A DNA stretch of 33,949 bases. Origin: Deltaproteobacteria bacterium (GTDB taxonomy: Bacteria > Myxococcota_A > UBA9042 > PHBI01). Numbering within the stretch: position 1 is the stretch's first letter; every line of letters begins with the position of its first letter. Positions 7,559-16,112 of the stretch are shown here, piece by piece. The notes beneath the pieces were generated by a model. The model saw only the letters and a program-made list of their open reading frames with translations. It had not been told where the DNA came from and did no database searches. The stretch lies in the NCBI GenBank assembly GCA_016792665.1, contig JAEUKJ010000092.1, positions 1 through 33,949 on the forward strand. Reading direction: 5' to 3'. The position numbers and the translations under genes were made by a program.

Positions 7559-8284
7559 ATGACCGAAGCCGATGCTCGCGCCCCTCGACGCCCGCCCGAT
7601 CCCCCGCGCTCCACCGAGGAGCTCATGGCGCGCGCGCGGTCCCTGGCCGGCATGACCATCGGCGAGCTCGGCCAGCGCATGGGCTACCGCGTCCCGCCGG
7701 ATCTCAGCGGGCACAAGGGCTTCGTCGGTCAGCTCGTCGAAGTGGCGCTCGGCGCGCACGCTGGCAGCGACCCCGAGCCGGACTTCGTGGCCCTCGGCAT
7801 CGAGCTCAAGACCCTCCCGCTCTCGGCCGAGGGGCGCCCCCTCGAGTCGACCTACGTCTGCCTCGCCCGCCTCGATGGGCGTGAGGGGCTCGACTTCAAG
7901 GCCTCGCACGTCGGCCGCAAGCTGGAGCAGGTCCTCTTCGTGCCGATGGTCGCGGACCCCGTCGCCACCGCCTCGTGCCTTGCCGAACGCCGCCTCGGGC
8001 GCCCCTTCCTCTGGGTGCGCGACGCCGAGGAGGAAGCCCTCCTCGCGGCCGACTTCGAGCGCCTCCAGGGCCTCGTCCTGCTCGGCCAGATCGACGAGGT
8101 CCGCGCCACCGAGGGGGTCGCCCTCCAGCTCCGGCCCAAAGCCATGGATCGCAGCGAGCGCACCCTCGGCCGCTCCGACGAGGGCTGGCTCGTCCCGGTC
8201 CAGCCGCGCGGCTGGTATCTCCGCGCGAGCTTCACCGCGACGCTCGTCCAGCGCGCCTTCGGCCGTGTCCTGGCGCCGCGCTGA
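7559..8284 (+). CDS. mutH: MutH-type DNA mismatch repair endonuclease
   Basis: The 241-residue product matches E. coli MutH (229 aa) nearly end to end. The segment DFVALGIELKT holds D75, E82 and K84, the D-x6-E-x-K catalytic triad; GQLVEVALGAHAGS holds E61. These lie exactly five residues after E. coli E56, D70, E77 and K79. Further matches are RPLESTYVCLA, SHVGRKLEQVLFVP, RRLGRPFLW, LLGQIDEV, LQLRPKA and the end PRGWYLRASFTATLVQRAF. MutH nicks the unmethylated strand at hemimethylated GATC under MutL control in Dam-positive gammaproteobacteria; here the recognition site is unknown. ATG 7559 is preferred because it gives an N-terminus the same length as E. coli's, although an internal ATG (7625) has a closer GGAG. 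It follows the DUF2804 gene by 22 bases. No mutS, mutL or dam is in the window. Confidence 0.92.
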   Translation: MTEADARAPRRPPDPPRSTEELMARARSLAGMTIGELGQRMGYRVPPDLSGHKGFVGQLVEVALGAHAGSDPEPDFVALGIELKTLPLSAEGRPLESTYVCLARLDGREGLDFKASHVGRKLEQVLFVPMVADPVATASCLAERRLGRPFLWVRDAEEEALLAADFERLQGLVLLGQIDEVRATEGVALQLRPKAMDRSERTLGRSDEGWLVPVQPRGWYLRASFTATLVQRAFGRVLAPR

Positions 8285-8386
8285 GACCGTTGCACATCTT
8301 CGCACATACAATCCCGTCCGCCCATCCGCGCGCCTTTTGAACTCCAGGCTCGACCCGCGGGGCGCGCGTGTTTATGTACTGGCGCC

Positions 8387-9082
8387 ATGAATCGAGACGC
8401 TCAGCCGCAGCCCGAAGTGACGGAGGCGGTCCTCGGACGCCTGCCCCTGTTTCCCCTGCCCAACGCCGTCCTGTTCCCAGGCGTCGTGATGCCGCTCCAC
8501 TTCTTCGAGCCCCGCTACCGCGCCCTCGCGGACTACTGCGTCAACGGCCCGCGGATGATGGCGCTCGGGACGCTGGTGCCCGGTTACGAGGCCGACTATG
8601 AAGGGCGCCCCCCGATCTACCCCATCGTCACCGTCGGCGCGGTCGCGGCCGAGCGTCGCCTCCCTGACGGACGCTGGGACATCGCCCTGCGCGGCTTGAG
8701 CCGGGTCGAGCTCGTGGAAGAGGTCGCCTCCAACGAGCCCTTCCGCATCATCCGTGCCCGCAAGGTGCGCGAGATCGAGCGCAACGACGACCGCCTCGGG
8801 GCCGAGCGCCTGCGCAGCGCCGTGGTCCAGGTCGCCAACCAGCTCCCCGCGCTGTGGCCGCAGCTCTCGCCGCTGCTCGTGGCTGCGCGATCGCCTGGGG
8901 CCCTGGCCGACGTCGTCGCCGGGACCTTCCTCGAGTCCCACGACGAGCGCCGGAAGCTCCTCGACGAGCTCGTCGTCGGCAAGCGCATGGATGCCCTGCA
9001 GGACGCGCTCGCGCAGGTCCTGCTCGACCTCGCGCTGCGCGCCCGTGCCGAGAACAAGACCAACCCCGAGCCCCTGCACTGA
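8387..9082 (+). CDS. LON peptidase substrate-binding domain protein
   Basis: The 231-residue product opens with LPLFPLPNAVLFPGVVMPLHFFEPRYRALADYC-type sequence, the hallmark of the Lon N-terminal (substrate-binding, PUA-like) domain. It continues with TVGAVAAERRLPDGRWDIALRGLSRVELVEE and a helical C-terminal half (~150-231). No AAA+ or Ser-Lys protease domain follows, so this is the stand-alone form found widely in bacteria, whose role is poorly defined; protein-quality-control or adaptor functions are suggested by homology only. There is no signal peptide. No clear Shine-Dalgarno precedes ATG 8387, and the 102-base gap upstream is the AT-richest nearby, so it probably has its own promoter. 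The downstream boundary is the tandem repeat block. Confidence 0.88.
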   Translation: MNRDAQPQPEVTEAVLGRLPLFPLPNAVLFPGVVMPLHFFEPRYRALADYCVNGPRMMALGTLVPGYEADYEGRPPIYPIVTVGAVAAERRLPDGRWDIALRGLSRVELVEEVASNEPFRIIRARKVREIERNDDRLGAERLRSAVVQVANQLPALWPQLSPLLVAARSPGALADVVAGTFLESHDERRKLLDELVVGKRMDALQDALAQVLLDLALRARAENKTNPEPLH

Positions 9083-9116
9083 CAGGGCGCTCGCGACGCT
9101 CGGCCGCGTCGCCAAT

Positions 9117-9248
9117 GCCGTTGGGCAGCCTGGCTCCGCCAGGCCTTCGGCAGTGAACAGGCCGTTGGGCAGCCTGGCTCCGCCAGGCCTTCGGCGGGGA
9201 TCAGGCCGTTGGGCAGCCTGGCTCTGCCAGGCCTTCGGCAGTGATCAG
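9117..9248. repeat. three tandem 44-nt stem-loop repeat units between convergent genes
   Basis: The units are 9117-9160, 9161-9204 and 9205-9248, nearly identical. Each has GCCGTTGGGCA, the hairpin GCCTGGC-TCC-GCCAGGC (TCT loop in unit 3), then CTTCGGC and a G[AT]TCAG-like end. The flanking GCCG and CGGC can pair to form an outer stem. The block fills the gap between the LON-domain gene and the minus-strand lipoprotein gene, whose stop codon (9245-9247) lies inside unit 3. Related copies occur at 5434, 7391, 20970-21057 and 24383. Such a hairpin could end transcription in both directions, but no T-run follows. Confidence 0.9.
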
Positions 9249-11182
9249 GGCGCCACGCCCACGAGACGCGCGTCGATCGCTTCGAGCTTGATGCCGATCG
9301 ATGCCGCGTCGGCGACCCCATCACCGTCGGTGTCGATGTCGTTCTCGATGAGCGAGCTCACGAGGCTCACGAGCGCGTCCTTCGGCACCGGCAACGACTC
9401 GGCCGGCACGGCCTGGATGGCATCCAGCAGCGTCTGCTTCGGCACCGCCCCACCGAGCAACCCGACCATACCGGTCACCTGTCCGTTCGCCGTCGTGATC
9501 GTCGCCTCGAGCCGCAGCTCGGCGATGACCACCTCGAGCTCGGCGTCGCCCAGCGGGATGACGAACGGCAGCCGCGTGCCCGGCCCGCCTCCGACCAGCG
9601 TGTCCCCCGACCGCGTCGCGAAGAGGCGCGCCACCGGATCGCACGTCGTCGCGTCGAGGAAGCTCGACTCGACCAGGTAGTCGCAGGTCTGCGACTGCAC
9701 CGCACAGCCCGGCGTCGAGGGCGCCACGCGCGCCTGATAGATCGCCACCTCGATCGGCGCCGCCGCGAGGCTCCCGACCTCGGCCACCAGCACGATCTCA
9801 CCGCGGCCGACCCCTCCCGAGAGCGCGTCGTTGGCGAAGCTCGCGAGGATCGACAGCGCGTTGTCGATCCCACCCGAGCACGTGCTGGCCGGCGCGCAGG
9901 TGCTCGCCGTCTGGTCGACATCCAGCCCTTGTCCGGGGACCCCATCGCTGCCCACGAGGATCGACGTGAGCTTCACGCCATCGGGTGACAGGTCGGGTGT
10001 GCACACGCACTGACTCGCGTCGCCGACGCACCGCCCCGCGCTGCACGTGTCGTCACGCGTGCACGCGATGCCGTCGTCGCACGCCCCCGAGCGCGCCGCA
10101 TGCAAGCACAGGTCGGGCAGGGTGGGGCTGCACTCGTCGCTCGTGCACGGGTTCAGGTCGTCGCACGCCAAGGTCTCGCCGACGCGACAGCTCCCGGCCT
10201 CGCAGCGCTCGCCGACCGTGCACGGGTCGCGGTCGTCGCACGGCGCGCGGTTGTCGCTGTGCACGCACCCCGCGGTCGCGGGATCGCACGTGTCGTCGGT
10301 GCACGGGTTGCCGTCGTCGCACACCGAGACCGCGCCGATGCAGCACGGGCTCTCGGTCGGCAGGTGGACGCAGCCCGCGTCCGCATCGCACACATCGATG
10401 GTGCAGGTGTTGCCGTCATCGCAGTCGACCGGAGGGCCCGCGAGGCACAACCCGTCGACGCACTGATCGACCACCGCGTCTCCGACCACGACCCCGGTGC
10501 AGCGATCGCCGTCGTCGCACGCGAGGGCCTGGACCACGTGCGTGCAGCCCTCCACCTCGGAGCACGCGTCGACCGTGCACGGGTCACCATCGTCGCACGC
10601 GTCGTCCCGCCCCGCACAGCCGCCACCCAGGCAGCGATCCTCGACCGTGCAGCGCGTGCCGTCGTCGCAGCTCACCCCGTCCAGCGGCGGGAAGACGCAC
10701 CCCGTCGCAGGGTCACAGCGGTCGCGCGTGCAGACATTGCCGTCGTCGCAGCGCACGGCCTCGCCCGCGCATGTGCCCGCCGCGCACGTATCGCCCGAGG
10801 TGCAGCGGTCGCCGTCCTCGCAGCTCGCACCGTCCGCCGCCAGGCTCCAGGCCCGCGGCGTCGCCGGGTCGCACACGAGGCAGGGCCTCGCGGGATGTGC
10901 CGCACCCGCCGTGGCACACAGGCCGTCCGCCAGGCACTGACCTTCGACAATGGCATGGGTGCACGCGCGGGGGCCGTCCTCGCCGCGCGCTTCACATCGG
11001 TCGACCGTGCACGCGAGCCCGTCGTCGCACGCGAGGTCGCTCTCGCACGTATCGGGTGTCTCGCCCTCGCAGCCCCCCAGCAGCGCCCCGACGGCAATCG
11101 CGAAGCCACTCAGCAGTGCGCCGACGAAGTTCGCGATCCCTCCGATGTCCCCGCGCCGCGCGCGCATCATGCCCCGCCTCAC
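9245..11182 (-). CDS. lipoprotein with 11 CDDG-type cysteine modules and a C-terminal globular domain
   Basis: A 645-residue product has a signal peptide and lipobox LLGGC (Cys38). Residues ~42-405 hold about eleven modules of the form CDDGxxCTxDxC, alternating between a GCxH-ending type and a CxxGxCxG-ending type, like the Dicty_CTDC repeats of extracellular proteins. The C-terminal ~235 residues form a globular part (GIDNALSILASFANDALSGGVGRG..., EVVIAELRLEATITTANGQ, LPVPKDALVSLVSSLIEND) ending near a calcium-like DTDGDGVAD loop. Function is unknown; a rigid disulfide stalk presenting a binding domain is inferred. GTG 11182 overlaps the upstream stop (GTGA on this strand) and has GGGAGG five bases before it; ATG 11170 with GAGG is an alternative. 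It is coupled to the larger lipoprotein. Confidence 0.85.
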   Translation of the reverse strand: MRRGMMRARRGDIGGIANFVGALLSGFAIAVGALLGGCEGETPDTCESDLACDDGLACTVDRCEARGEDGPRACTHAIVEGQCLADGLCATAGAAHPARPCLVCDPATPRAWSLAADGASCEDGDRCTSGDTCAAGTCAGEAVRCDDGNVCTRDRCDPATGCVFPPLDGVSCDDGTRCTVEDRCLGGGCAGRDDACDDGDPCTVDACSEVEGCTHVVQALACDDGDRCTGVVVGDAVVDQCVDGLCLAGPPVDCDDGNTCTIDVCDADAGCVHLPTESPCCIGAVSVCDDGNPCTDDTCDPATAGCVHSDNRAPCDDRDPCTVGERCEAGSCRVGETLACDDLNPCTSDECSPTLPDLCLHAARSGACDDGIACTRDDTCSAGRCVGDASQCVCTPDLSPDGVKLTSILVGSDGVPGQGLDVDQTASTCAPASTCSGGIDNALSILASFANDALSGGVGRGEIVLVAEVGSLAAAPIEVAIYQARVAPSTPGCAVQSQTCDYLVESSFLDATTCDPVARLFATRSGDTLVGGGPGTRLPFVIPLGDAELEVVIAELRLEATITTANGQVTGMVGLLGGAVPKQTLLDAIQAVPAESLPVPKDALVSLVSSLIENDIDTDGDGVADAASIGIKLEAIDARLVGVAP

Positions 11183-14154
11183 TTGAGCCTCCCGGCCGCG
11201 ATGGTGTTGCCCTGGTTGCGCGTCAGCGTCTCGGGCTGGATCGCGATCCCCGTGCCCGGCGGCAGCCCGGCGATGGCCCCTGACAGGTCGATCTGCGGCA
11301 GCGGGAAGCTCCCGAGATCGGTGCCCGCGATCTGCCCGATGAGGGCGTCCACCACCTGATCCCGGATGAGGTCCGCGATGACCGGCTCCAGTGCGATGAG
11401 GTCACTCTGCTGCACCGTGACCTGGGTCTCGACGCGCTTCACGGCCGTCACGCGGATGGCGATCTCGTTGCCGTCCAGGACCAGCTGCAGGCCCGCCACG
11501 GCCGAGGCCCAGATGACGACGTCCACGGGCTGCCCGAAGAGCTTCAGCTTGGCGAGGATCTGTAGATCGCCGACGTGAGCTTCGAGCCCCTGCCCGCCGC
11601 AGTCCCCGGCGGTCGGCGCCAGCATCCCCGAGAGGGTCATGGTGAGGTCGCTGATCCCATAGGTCGACAGATCCACCCCGGCCAGCCACGCGGCCGGCAC
11701 CGGCAGCTCGAGGAGCCCGCCGCGCCACACCGCGAAGAGCAGCTCGTTCAGCGTGTCGTCGGCCAGCGACAGCTCCAGCGGCCGCGCTCCGGGCACGACC
11801 AGCGTCTGCGTGCCCGACCCGCACGCGTCGCGATTGGGGACGCCACTGTTGGTGTAGGGCGTCCGCTTCACGTCGGTCCAGGCCCCGGCCCGCAGCACGA
11901 TCTTGCAGCCCGCAGACGTGCACGTGACGTCGGACCAGTCGGTCTTCAGCTCGACCGGGATGCTGCCGCCCCCCTGCAACTTCGGGATGTCGAGCGCCAC
12001 CGAGAAGGCCAGCTCGCGCAGACCATCGCGCACCAGCGGCCCGATGACCGGGGCGATCTGCGCGTTGAACTCGCTCGCCACCCGCGCCACCAGATCGTCC
12101 TTGAAGAAGCCCAGGATGAACTCGGCCAGCCACCCGAAGGCCCCGTCGATCGAGATCTGCACGTTGTTGATCGCGACCGAGCTCTGCCTCACGACGACGC
12201 GGATGTCGTTGTTCGAGACCGACAGATCCAGGTCGGCGTCGATGACGATCGACGAGAACGTCATGGTCCCCGTGATCGGCGTCGGCCCCCAGCACGAGAA
12301 CAACCCGGCCGAGCACGTCTTGTTCGCGCGGATGTTGGCGCGCCCGTTCGGGATGGTGCCGCGCAGGTGGATGCCGCCCGACTGCGCGGTGAGGGTCGCC
12401 GTCGGCGGCGAGTAGGTCAGGTTCTGGACGTAGATGTTGTAGGTCCCGACCAGCCCGCCCGCGTCCACGTTCGATGCCGCCGGGCTCGGGATGAGGGCCG
12501 CGATGTCGAAGGCGCGCAGCGCGATCTGCAGGATGCTCGCGAGGTCGTTCGGCGGCGAGGCGCGCGTGCCGTCGTCGATGGCGACCTTGTCGAGCCAGAC
12601 GCCGATCCCCTGCGGCACGATCCCGTTCTTCGGCGTCGTCGGATGTCGATAGCCCCGCGACCAGAGGAAGCTCTGCACCACCGTGCGCGCGGTGCCGAGG
12701 GCATCGGTCGCCTCGATCACCAGGATGTTGCCGCCCGTCTTCGGGGTGATGCTGCGCGTGAACCCGCCGTTGGCCGCGACCGCGGTCGTGGTGCCGTTCA
12801 CCTTCAGGCTCGTGATCGGGCCGCCGCCGCTCGTCACGGTGCCGCTCACCGAGAGGGTCGCCGGGTTGCCCGCCGTCAGCGTCGCGCCGCGCAGCGGGTT
12901 GGTCACGACGATGTTCGGGCGACACGCGTTCGACACCACCACCGTGTGCGTGCAGCCGACCGTCGGGACGCAAGCGTCGGTCGTGCACGCGTTGTCGTCG
13001 TCGCAGTCGACCGCCTCCCCGAGGCAGTCCCCATCCGAGCACTTGTCGTTCGCCGTGCACAGCGAGCCATCGCTGCACGCGCGCTCGTGTGGGGCGAACA
13101 CACAGCCCAGCAACGGGTCGCAGCGGTCGTCGGTGCAGCCGTTGCCGTCATCGCAGGCCAGCGCCTCCGCCCCCGGCACGCACCGCCCAGCGGCACAGCG
13201 GTCGCCGACCGTGCACGCGTTCACGTCCGAGCACGCGCGCTGGTTGTCGACATGCACCACCCCCAACACCGCGTCGCAGGCATCATCGGTGCACGGGTTC
13301 AGATCGTCGATCGCGACGGGCGTCCCCAGGCAGGCCCCGAGGCGGCAGGTGTCGCCGACCGTGCACACGCTGCCGTCGTCGCACGATGCGGTGTTGAACG
13401 GATAGACGCACCCCTTGGCCGGGTCGCAGCGCTCGTCGGTGCACGGATTGTCGTCGTCGCACAGCGACGCCAGCGTCCCGTGTCGACACCCGACGGCAGG
13501 GTCGCACACGTCGACCGTGCACAGGTCGCCGTCGTCGCACGCGACCGTCGCGATGCCCTCGCACACCCCCGCGACGCACCGGTCGTCGCGCGTGCACGCG
13601 TCCTCGTCGTCGCACGCCAGCGCCAGCGCATCGTCCACCGGGACATACGCGCACCCGCGCCCCGGCTCGCAGCGGTCGTCGGTGCACGGGTCGTCGTCGT
13701 CGCAGTCCGGGGGCGGCGTCGCGGCACACGGGTCCTTGCCACACGCGACCGGGTCGGGCTCGGCCACGCATCCGTTCGCCTCGTCGCAGCGGTCGCGCGT
13801 GCACGGGTCACCGTCGTCGCAGCGCACGGGCGTCCCAACGCAGCTCCCGCTGCGACACTGGTCTTCCGCCGTGCAGCTCGCGCCGTCGTCGCAGCTCGCT
13901 CCGTCGCGCGGGCTCCACGCGCGGCGCGACCCGAGGTCGAGCGCGATGCAGGCCTCGCACGGGTTGGCCGGGTTCGGGGCGAGGTGGTCGTAGCAGGCCC
14001 CGTCGATGGCACATTGATCGGGCGCGCACGCCGGCCCGGCGAGGTCGTCGTGGCACGCCGTCCAGGCGAGGGCGATCCCCAACACACCCAAGGCGACGAT
14101 CGGGGAGGGGAGGGCGATGCGAGTGTGGGGTCTCATCAGGTCGATCCTCGCCAT
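11179..14154 (-). CDS. large lipoprotein: 12 CDDG modules, Ig-like domain, BPI/TULIP-like C-terminal region
   Basis: A 991-residue product has a signal sequence and lipobox WTAC (Cys34). Residues ~50-410 carry about twelve CDDGxxCTxDxC modules. Residues ~413-505 form an Ig-like/glucodextranase-B-like domain (VVTNPLRGATLTAGNPATLSVSGTV). The remaining ~485 residues resemble both halves of eukaryotic BPI/LBP: FGWLAEFILGFFKDDL (~670) matches the BPI helix VGWLIQLFHKKIESAL, LADDTLNELLFAVWRGGLLEL (~790) matches the BPI LSDYFFNTAGLVYQEAG block, and the ending FPLPQIDL...IAIQPETL matches GFPLPTPARVQL. BPI sequence is recalled from memory. If right, it is a lipid-anchored lipid-binding protein on a cysteine-rich stalk. 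ATG 14154 follows GAGGG at five bases; ATG 14136 is an alternative. Confidence 0.83.
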   Translation of the reverse strand: MARIDLMRPHTRIALPSPIVALGVLGIALAWTACHDDLAGPACAPDQCAIDGACYDHLAPNPANPCEACIALDLGSRRAWSPRDGASCDDGASCTAEDQCRSGSCVGTPVRCDDGDPCTRDRCDEANGCVAEPDPVACGKDPCAATPPPDCDDDDPCTDDRCEPGRGCAYVPVDDALALACDDEDACTRDDRCVAGVCEGIATVACDDGDLCTVDVCDPAVGCRHGTLASLCDDDNPCTDERCDPAKGCVYPFNTASCDDGSVCTVGDTCRLGACLGTPVAIDDLNPCTDDACDAVLGVVHVDNQRACSDVNACTVGDRCAAGRCVPGAEALACDDGNGCTDDRCDPLLGCVFAPHERACSDGSLCTANDKCSDGDCLGEAVDCDDDNACTTDACVPTVGCTHTVVVSNACRPNIVVTNPLRGATLTAGNPATLSVSGTVTSGGGPITSLKVNGTTTAVAANGGFTRSITPKTGGNILVIEATDALGTARTVVQSFLWSRGYRHPTTPKNGIVPQGIGVWLDKVAIDDGTRASPPNDLASILQIALRAFDIAALIPSPAASNVDAGGLVGTYNIYVQNLTYSPPTATLTAQSGGIHLRGTIPNGRANIRANKTCSAGLFSCWGPTPITGTMTFSSIVIDADLDLSVSNNDIRVVVRQSSVAINNVQISIDGAFGWLAEFILGFFKDDLVARVASEFNAQIAPVIGPLVRDGLRELAFSVALDIPKLQGGGSIPVELKTDWSDVTCTSAGCKIVLRAGAWTDVKRTPYTNSGVPNRDACGSGTQTLVVPGARPLELSLADDTLNELLFAVWRGGLLELPVPAAWLAGVDLSTYGISDLTMTLSGMLAPTAGDCGGQGLEAHVGDLQILAKLKLFGQPVDVVIWASAVAGLQLVLDGNEIAIRVTAVKRVETQVTVQQSDLIALEPVIADLIRDQVVDALIGQIAGTDLGSFPLPQIDLSGAIAGLPPGTGIAIQPETLTRNQGNTIAAGRLK

Positions 14155-14292
14155 GGTGGCCCTCGGGACGACCCTTCATAGCCCGTCGCACGGTCCCTGT
14201 GCAAACCTCAGCACCTTCGTTGGCCTCACCTTCGCCGGAACATCGGGTGCGCCCCCGGGCCTTTGGGTGCTAGGCTCCCTTCGGAGGTCGGC

Positions 14293-14988
14293 ATGCGCGG
14301 GAGGAGTTGGTCCGCGGCGGTTGGGCTGGTGACGTGCGTCGCCGCGACGACCAGTCACGCCCTCTCCAAGAAAGAGCCCCCGCCCGCTTGCCCCACCGGA
14401 TCGACCTGGCGTGAAGAGACCGAGCTCGAGCGCTGGCGCACGCCGACCGACGGCCTCCCCGGACGCGTCGGCTGGTGCGCACGCGACGACGGCGTGCGCG
14501 ACGGGCCGATGAAGATCTGGTGGGACAACGGCTGGCTGCGCGCCGAGTCGAGCTGGGTCGCCGGCAACGAGACCGGCCCGACCAAGGCCTATTACCGCGA
14601 CGGCCAGCCCCAGCTCGAGACCACCCACCGCGACGGTCGCCCCGAAGGTCGCTACACCTTCTGGCACCCCAACGGTCAACGCGCGCGCCTCATGTTCTAT
14701 GATGCGGGCCGCCCGCACGGCTTTGCGCAGTATTGGGACGAAGCCGGTCGCCCGAGCTCGCAGGGCACCTTCTTCGAAGGTCGCAAGGTCGGCACCTGGG
14801 AGACCTACCACGGCAACGGCGTCCTCAAAGAAGTCGCCCGCTATCAGGACGGCCTCCTCTTCGGTCGCCAGCTGCTCTTCACCGAGGGCGGCCTCTTCTC
14901 GGTGGGGGCCTGCTGGGAAAAGGGCGAAAAGCGCTGGGAATCCCGCGTCGAGAGCGAGGCCCGCACCCGCGCCTGCCGCCCCTTCTGA
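14293..14988 (+). CDS. exported YwqK/MORN-like repeat protein
   Basis: The 231-residue product starts at ATG 14293 behind GGAGG with a five-base gap. It has a signal peptide (WSAAVGLVTCVAATTSHA, cleavage after SHA). Residues ~75-215 contain repeats of ~23 residues: GPMKIWWDNGWLRAESSW, GPTKAYYRDGQPQLETTH, GRYTFWHPNGQRARLMFY, GFAQYWDEAGRPSSQGTF and GTWETYHGNGVLKEVARY. These are the G-x-W/Y-x-x-Y/W-x-x-G-x-L pattern of the YwqK/MORN-variant family, a repetitive beta structure. The family label 'antitoxin' used for YwqK in databases is not supported by anything here. A periplasmic or surface scaffold is inferred. It is divergent from the lipoprotein pair, with 138 bases between. Confidence 0.82.
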   Translation: MRGRSWSAAVGLVTCVAATTSHALSKKEPPPACPTGSTWREETELERWRTPTDGLPGRVGWCARDDGVRDGPMKIWWDNGWLRAESSWVAGNETGPTKAYYRDGQPQLETTHRDGRPEGRYTFWHPNGQRARLMFYDAGRPHGFAQYWDEAGRPSSQGTFFEGRKVGTWETYHGNGVLKEVARYQDGLLFGRQLLFTEGGLFSVGACWEKGEKRWESRVESEARTRACRPF

Positions 14989-15018
14989 GCCCGTCCATCG
15001 GCGCGCGCCCCCGGCCCG

Positions 15019-15059
15019 GGTCGGTCCGACCGCGCCTCGGTCTGGCGCCCCTTGGCGCC
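15019..15059. terminator. two GC hairpins after the YwqK-like gene, possible terminator
   Basis: GGTCGGTCCGACC (15019-15031) is a perfect inverted repeat, and GGCGCC-CCTT-GGCGCC (15044-15059) can form a six-pair stem. They lie between the stop at 14988 and the next start at 15088. Neither has a T-run, so intrinsic termination is uncertain. Confidence 0.35.
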
Positions 15060-15087
15060 CTCGAGCGAGCCTGATAGGCTTCTCGCG

Positions 15088-15831
15088 ATGCCTTTCTTCA
15101 GGCTCGTTCCCGGCTCCCTCGAGTTCCCCTCACCGCATCTGGCCGGGCCTGATGGCCTCTTGGCGATCGGCGGCGACTTCACGCCCGAGCGCATGATCGC
15201 CGCGTACTCCCAGGGCATCTTCCCGTGGATGGTCTACTCGGGCGAGCCGGTCTGGTTCTCGCCCGACCCGCGCATGATCCTCGAGCCGCGTGCGCTTCAC
15301 GTCGGCCGTTCGCTGGCCAAGGTGATCCGCCGCGGCGACTTCGAGATCCGCATGGACACGGCGTTTCGCGACGTCATCCGCGAGTGCTCGCAGGTGAAGC
15401 GCCCGGGCCAACGCGGCTCGTGGATCACGCGCCGCTACATCGACGGCCTCGAAGAGCTCTTCGAGCGCGGCGTCGCCCACTCGGTCGAAGCCTGGAAGGA
15501 CGGCGCCCTGGTCGGCGGCCTCTACGGGCTCGGGCTCGGCGCCGTGTTCTTCGGCGAGTCGATGTTCGCGCTCGCACCCGACGCGTCCAAAGTCGCCTTC
15601 GCGCACTTCGTCCGCCAGCTCGCCGCCTGGGGCTTCGAGCTCATCGACTGCCAGCAGGAGACCGACCACCTCGCGCGCTTCGGCGCGACGCCGTGGCCCC
15701 GCCTCCGCTTCCTCGACGCCCTCACGCGGGCCGTCACCAAGGACGATCGCGTCGGCCGCTGGTCCTTCGACCTCCCGCCCTGGGATGGGCGCACGGACAC
15801 CTGGCCCTTTGCGGCCAGCGCGCCTCCCTGA
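15088..15831 (+). CDS. aat: leucyl/phenylalanyl-tRNA--protein transferase
   Basis: The 247-residue product matches Aat along its length: FPSPHLAGPDGLLAIGGDF, YSQGIFPWMVYSGEPVWFSPDPRMIL, GSWITRRYIDGLEELFERGVAHSVEAW, GLYGLGLGAVFFGESMF and the DCQQETDHLARFGA motif. Aat moves Leu or Phe from aminoacyl-tRNA to proteins with N-terminal Arg or Lys, marking them for ClpAP through ClpS. Size is normal for the family and the protein is cytosolic. ATG 15088 begins the conserved N-terminus; no strong Shine-Dalgarno is visible. It stands alone between other plus-strand genes, with a 281-base gap downstream. Confidence 0.95.
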   Translation: MPFFRLVPGSLEFPSPHLAGPDGLLAIGGDFTPERMIAAYSQGIFPWMVYSGEPVWFSPDPRMILEPRALHVGRSLAKVIRRGDFEIRMDTAFRDVIRECSQVKRPGQRGSWITRRYIDGLEELFERGVAHSVEAWKDGALVGGLYGLGLGAVFFGESMFALAPDASKVAFAHFVRQLAAWGFELIDCQQETDHLARFGATPWPRLRFLDALTRAVTKDDRVGRWSFDLPPWDGRTDTWPFAASAPP

Positions 15832-16112
15832 GCGTTCGTTTTACGTCGTAAGTCTCGGAATCTGCGCAGCTTATGCGACCCGCTCAAAACGAGTGATTCT
15901 TTTCATTCGTCTCCAATCGAGTTGGCGTATAGTCGCCCCAGCCGATCCTTTGCGGGCGCGGCTACCTTCCAAAAATCCCCAACATCGCTGAACGCGCCAA
16001 CCCGGCTCCCTCACTGCCGGCGCTCCGCGCAGGTTGCTCGGCCACAGCCGATCTCCCCGTGGAGCATCCCGTCGCGCCGCGTTCTCGTCTCGACCCTCAA
16101 CCCGAGGTCTCC
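15832..16112 (+). other. AT-richer intergenic region, likely promoter region of the following lipoprotein gene
   Basis: This 281-base stretch is visibly AT-richer than its surroundings (15836-15935). A TATAGT hexamer (15928-15933) matches the -10 consensus at five of six positions, but I find no good -35 element 16-18 bases upstream. The Shine-Dalgarno GAGG lies five bases before ATG 16113. I see no gene here. Confidence 0.4.

Noticed and set aside
8285-8386. Promoter with TTGCAC and TACAAT
   Set aside because: The hexamers are only 11 bases apart, too close for a sigma-70 promoter.
9117-9248. CRISPR array
   Set aside because: Units are directly adjacent with no spacers, number only three, and no cas genes are near.
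14293-14988. Antitoxin role for the YwqK-like protein
   Set aside because: It has a signal peptide and no adjacent toxin; the label is only a database name.
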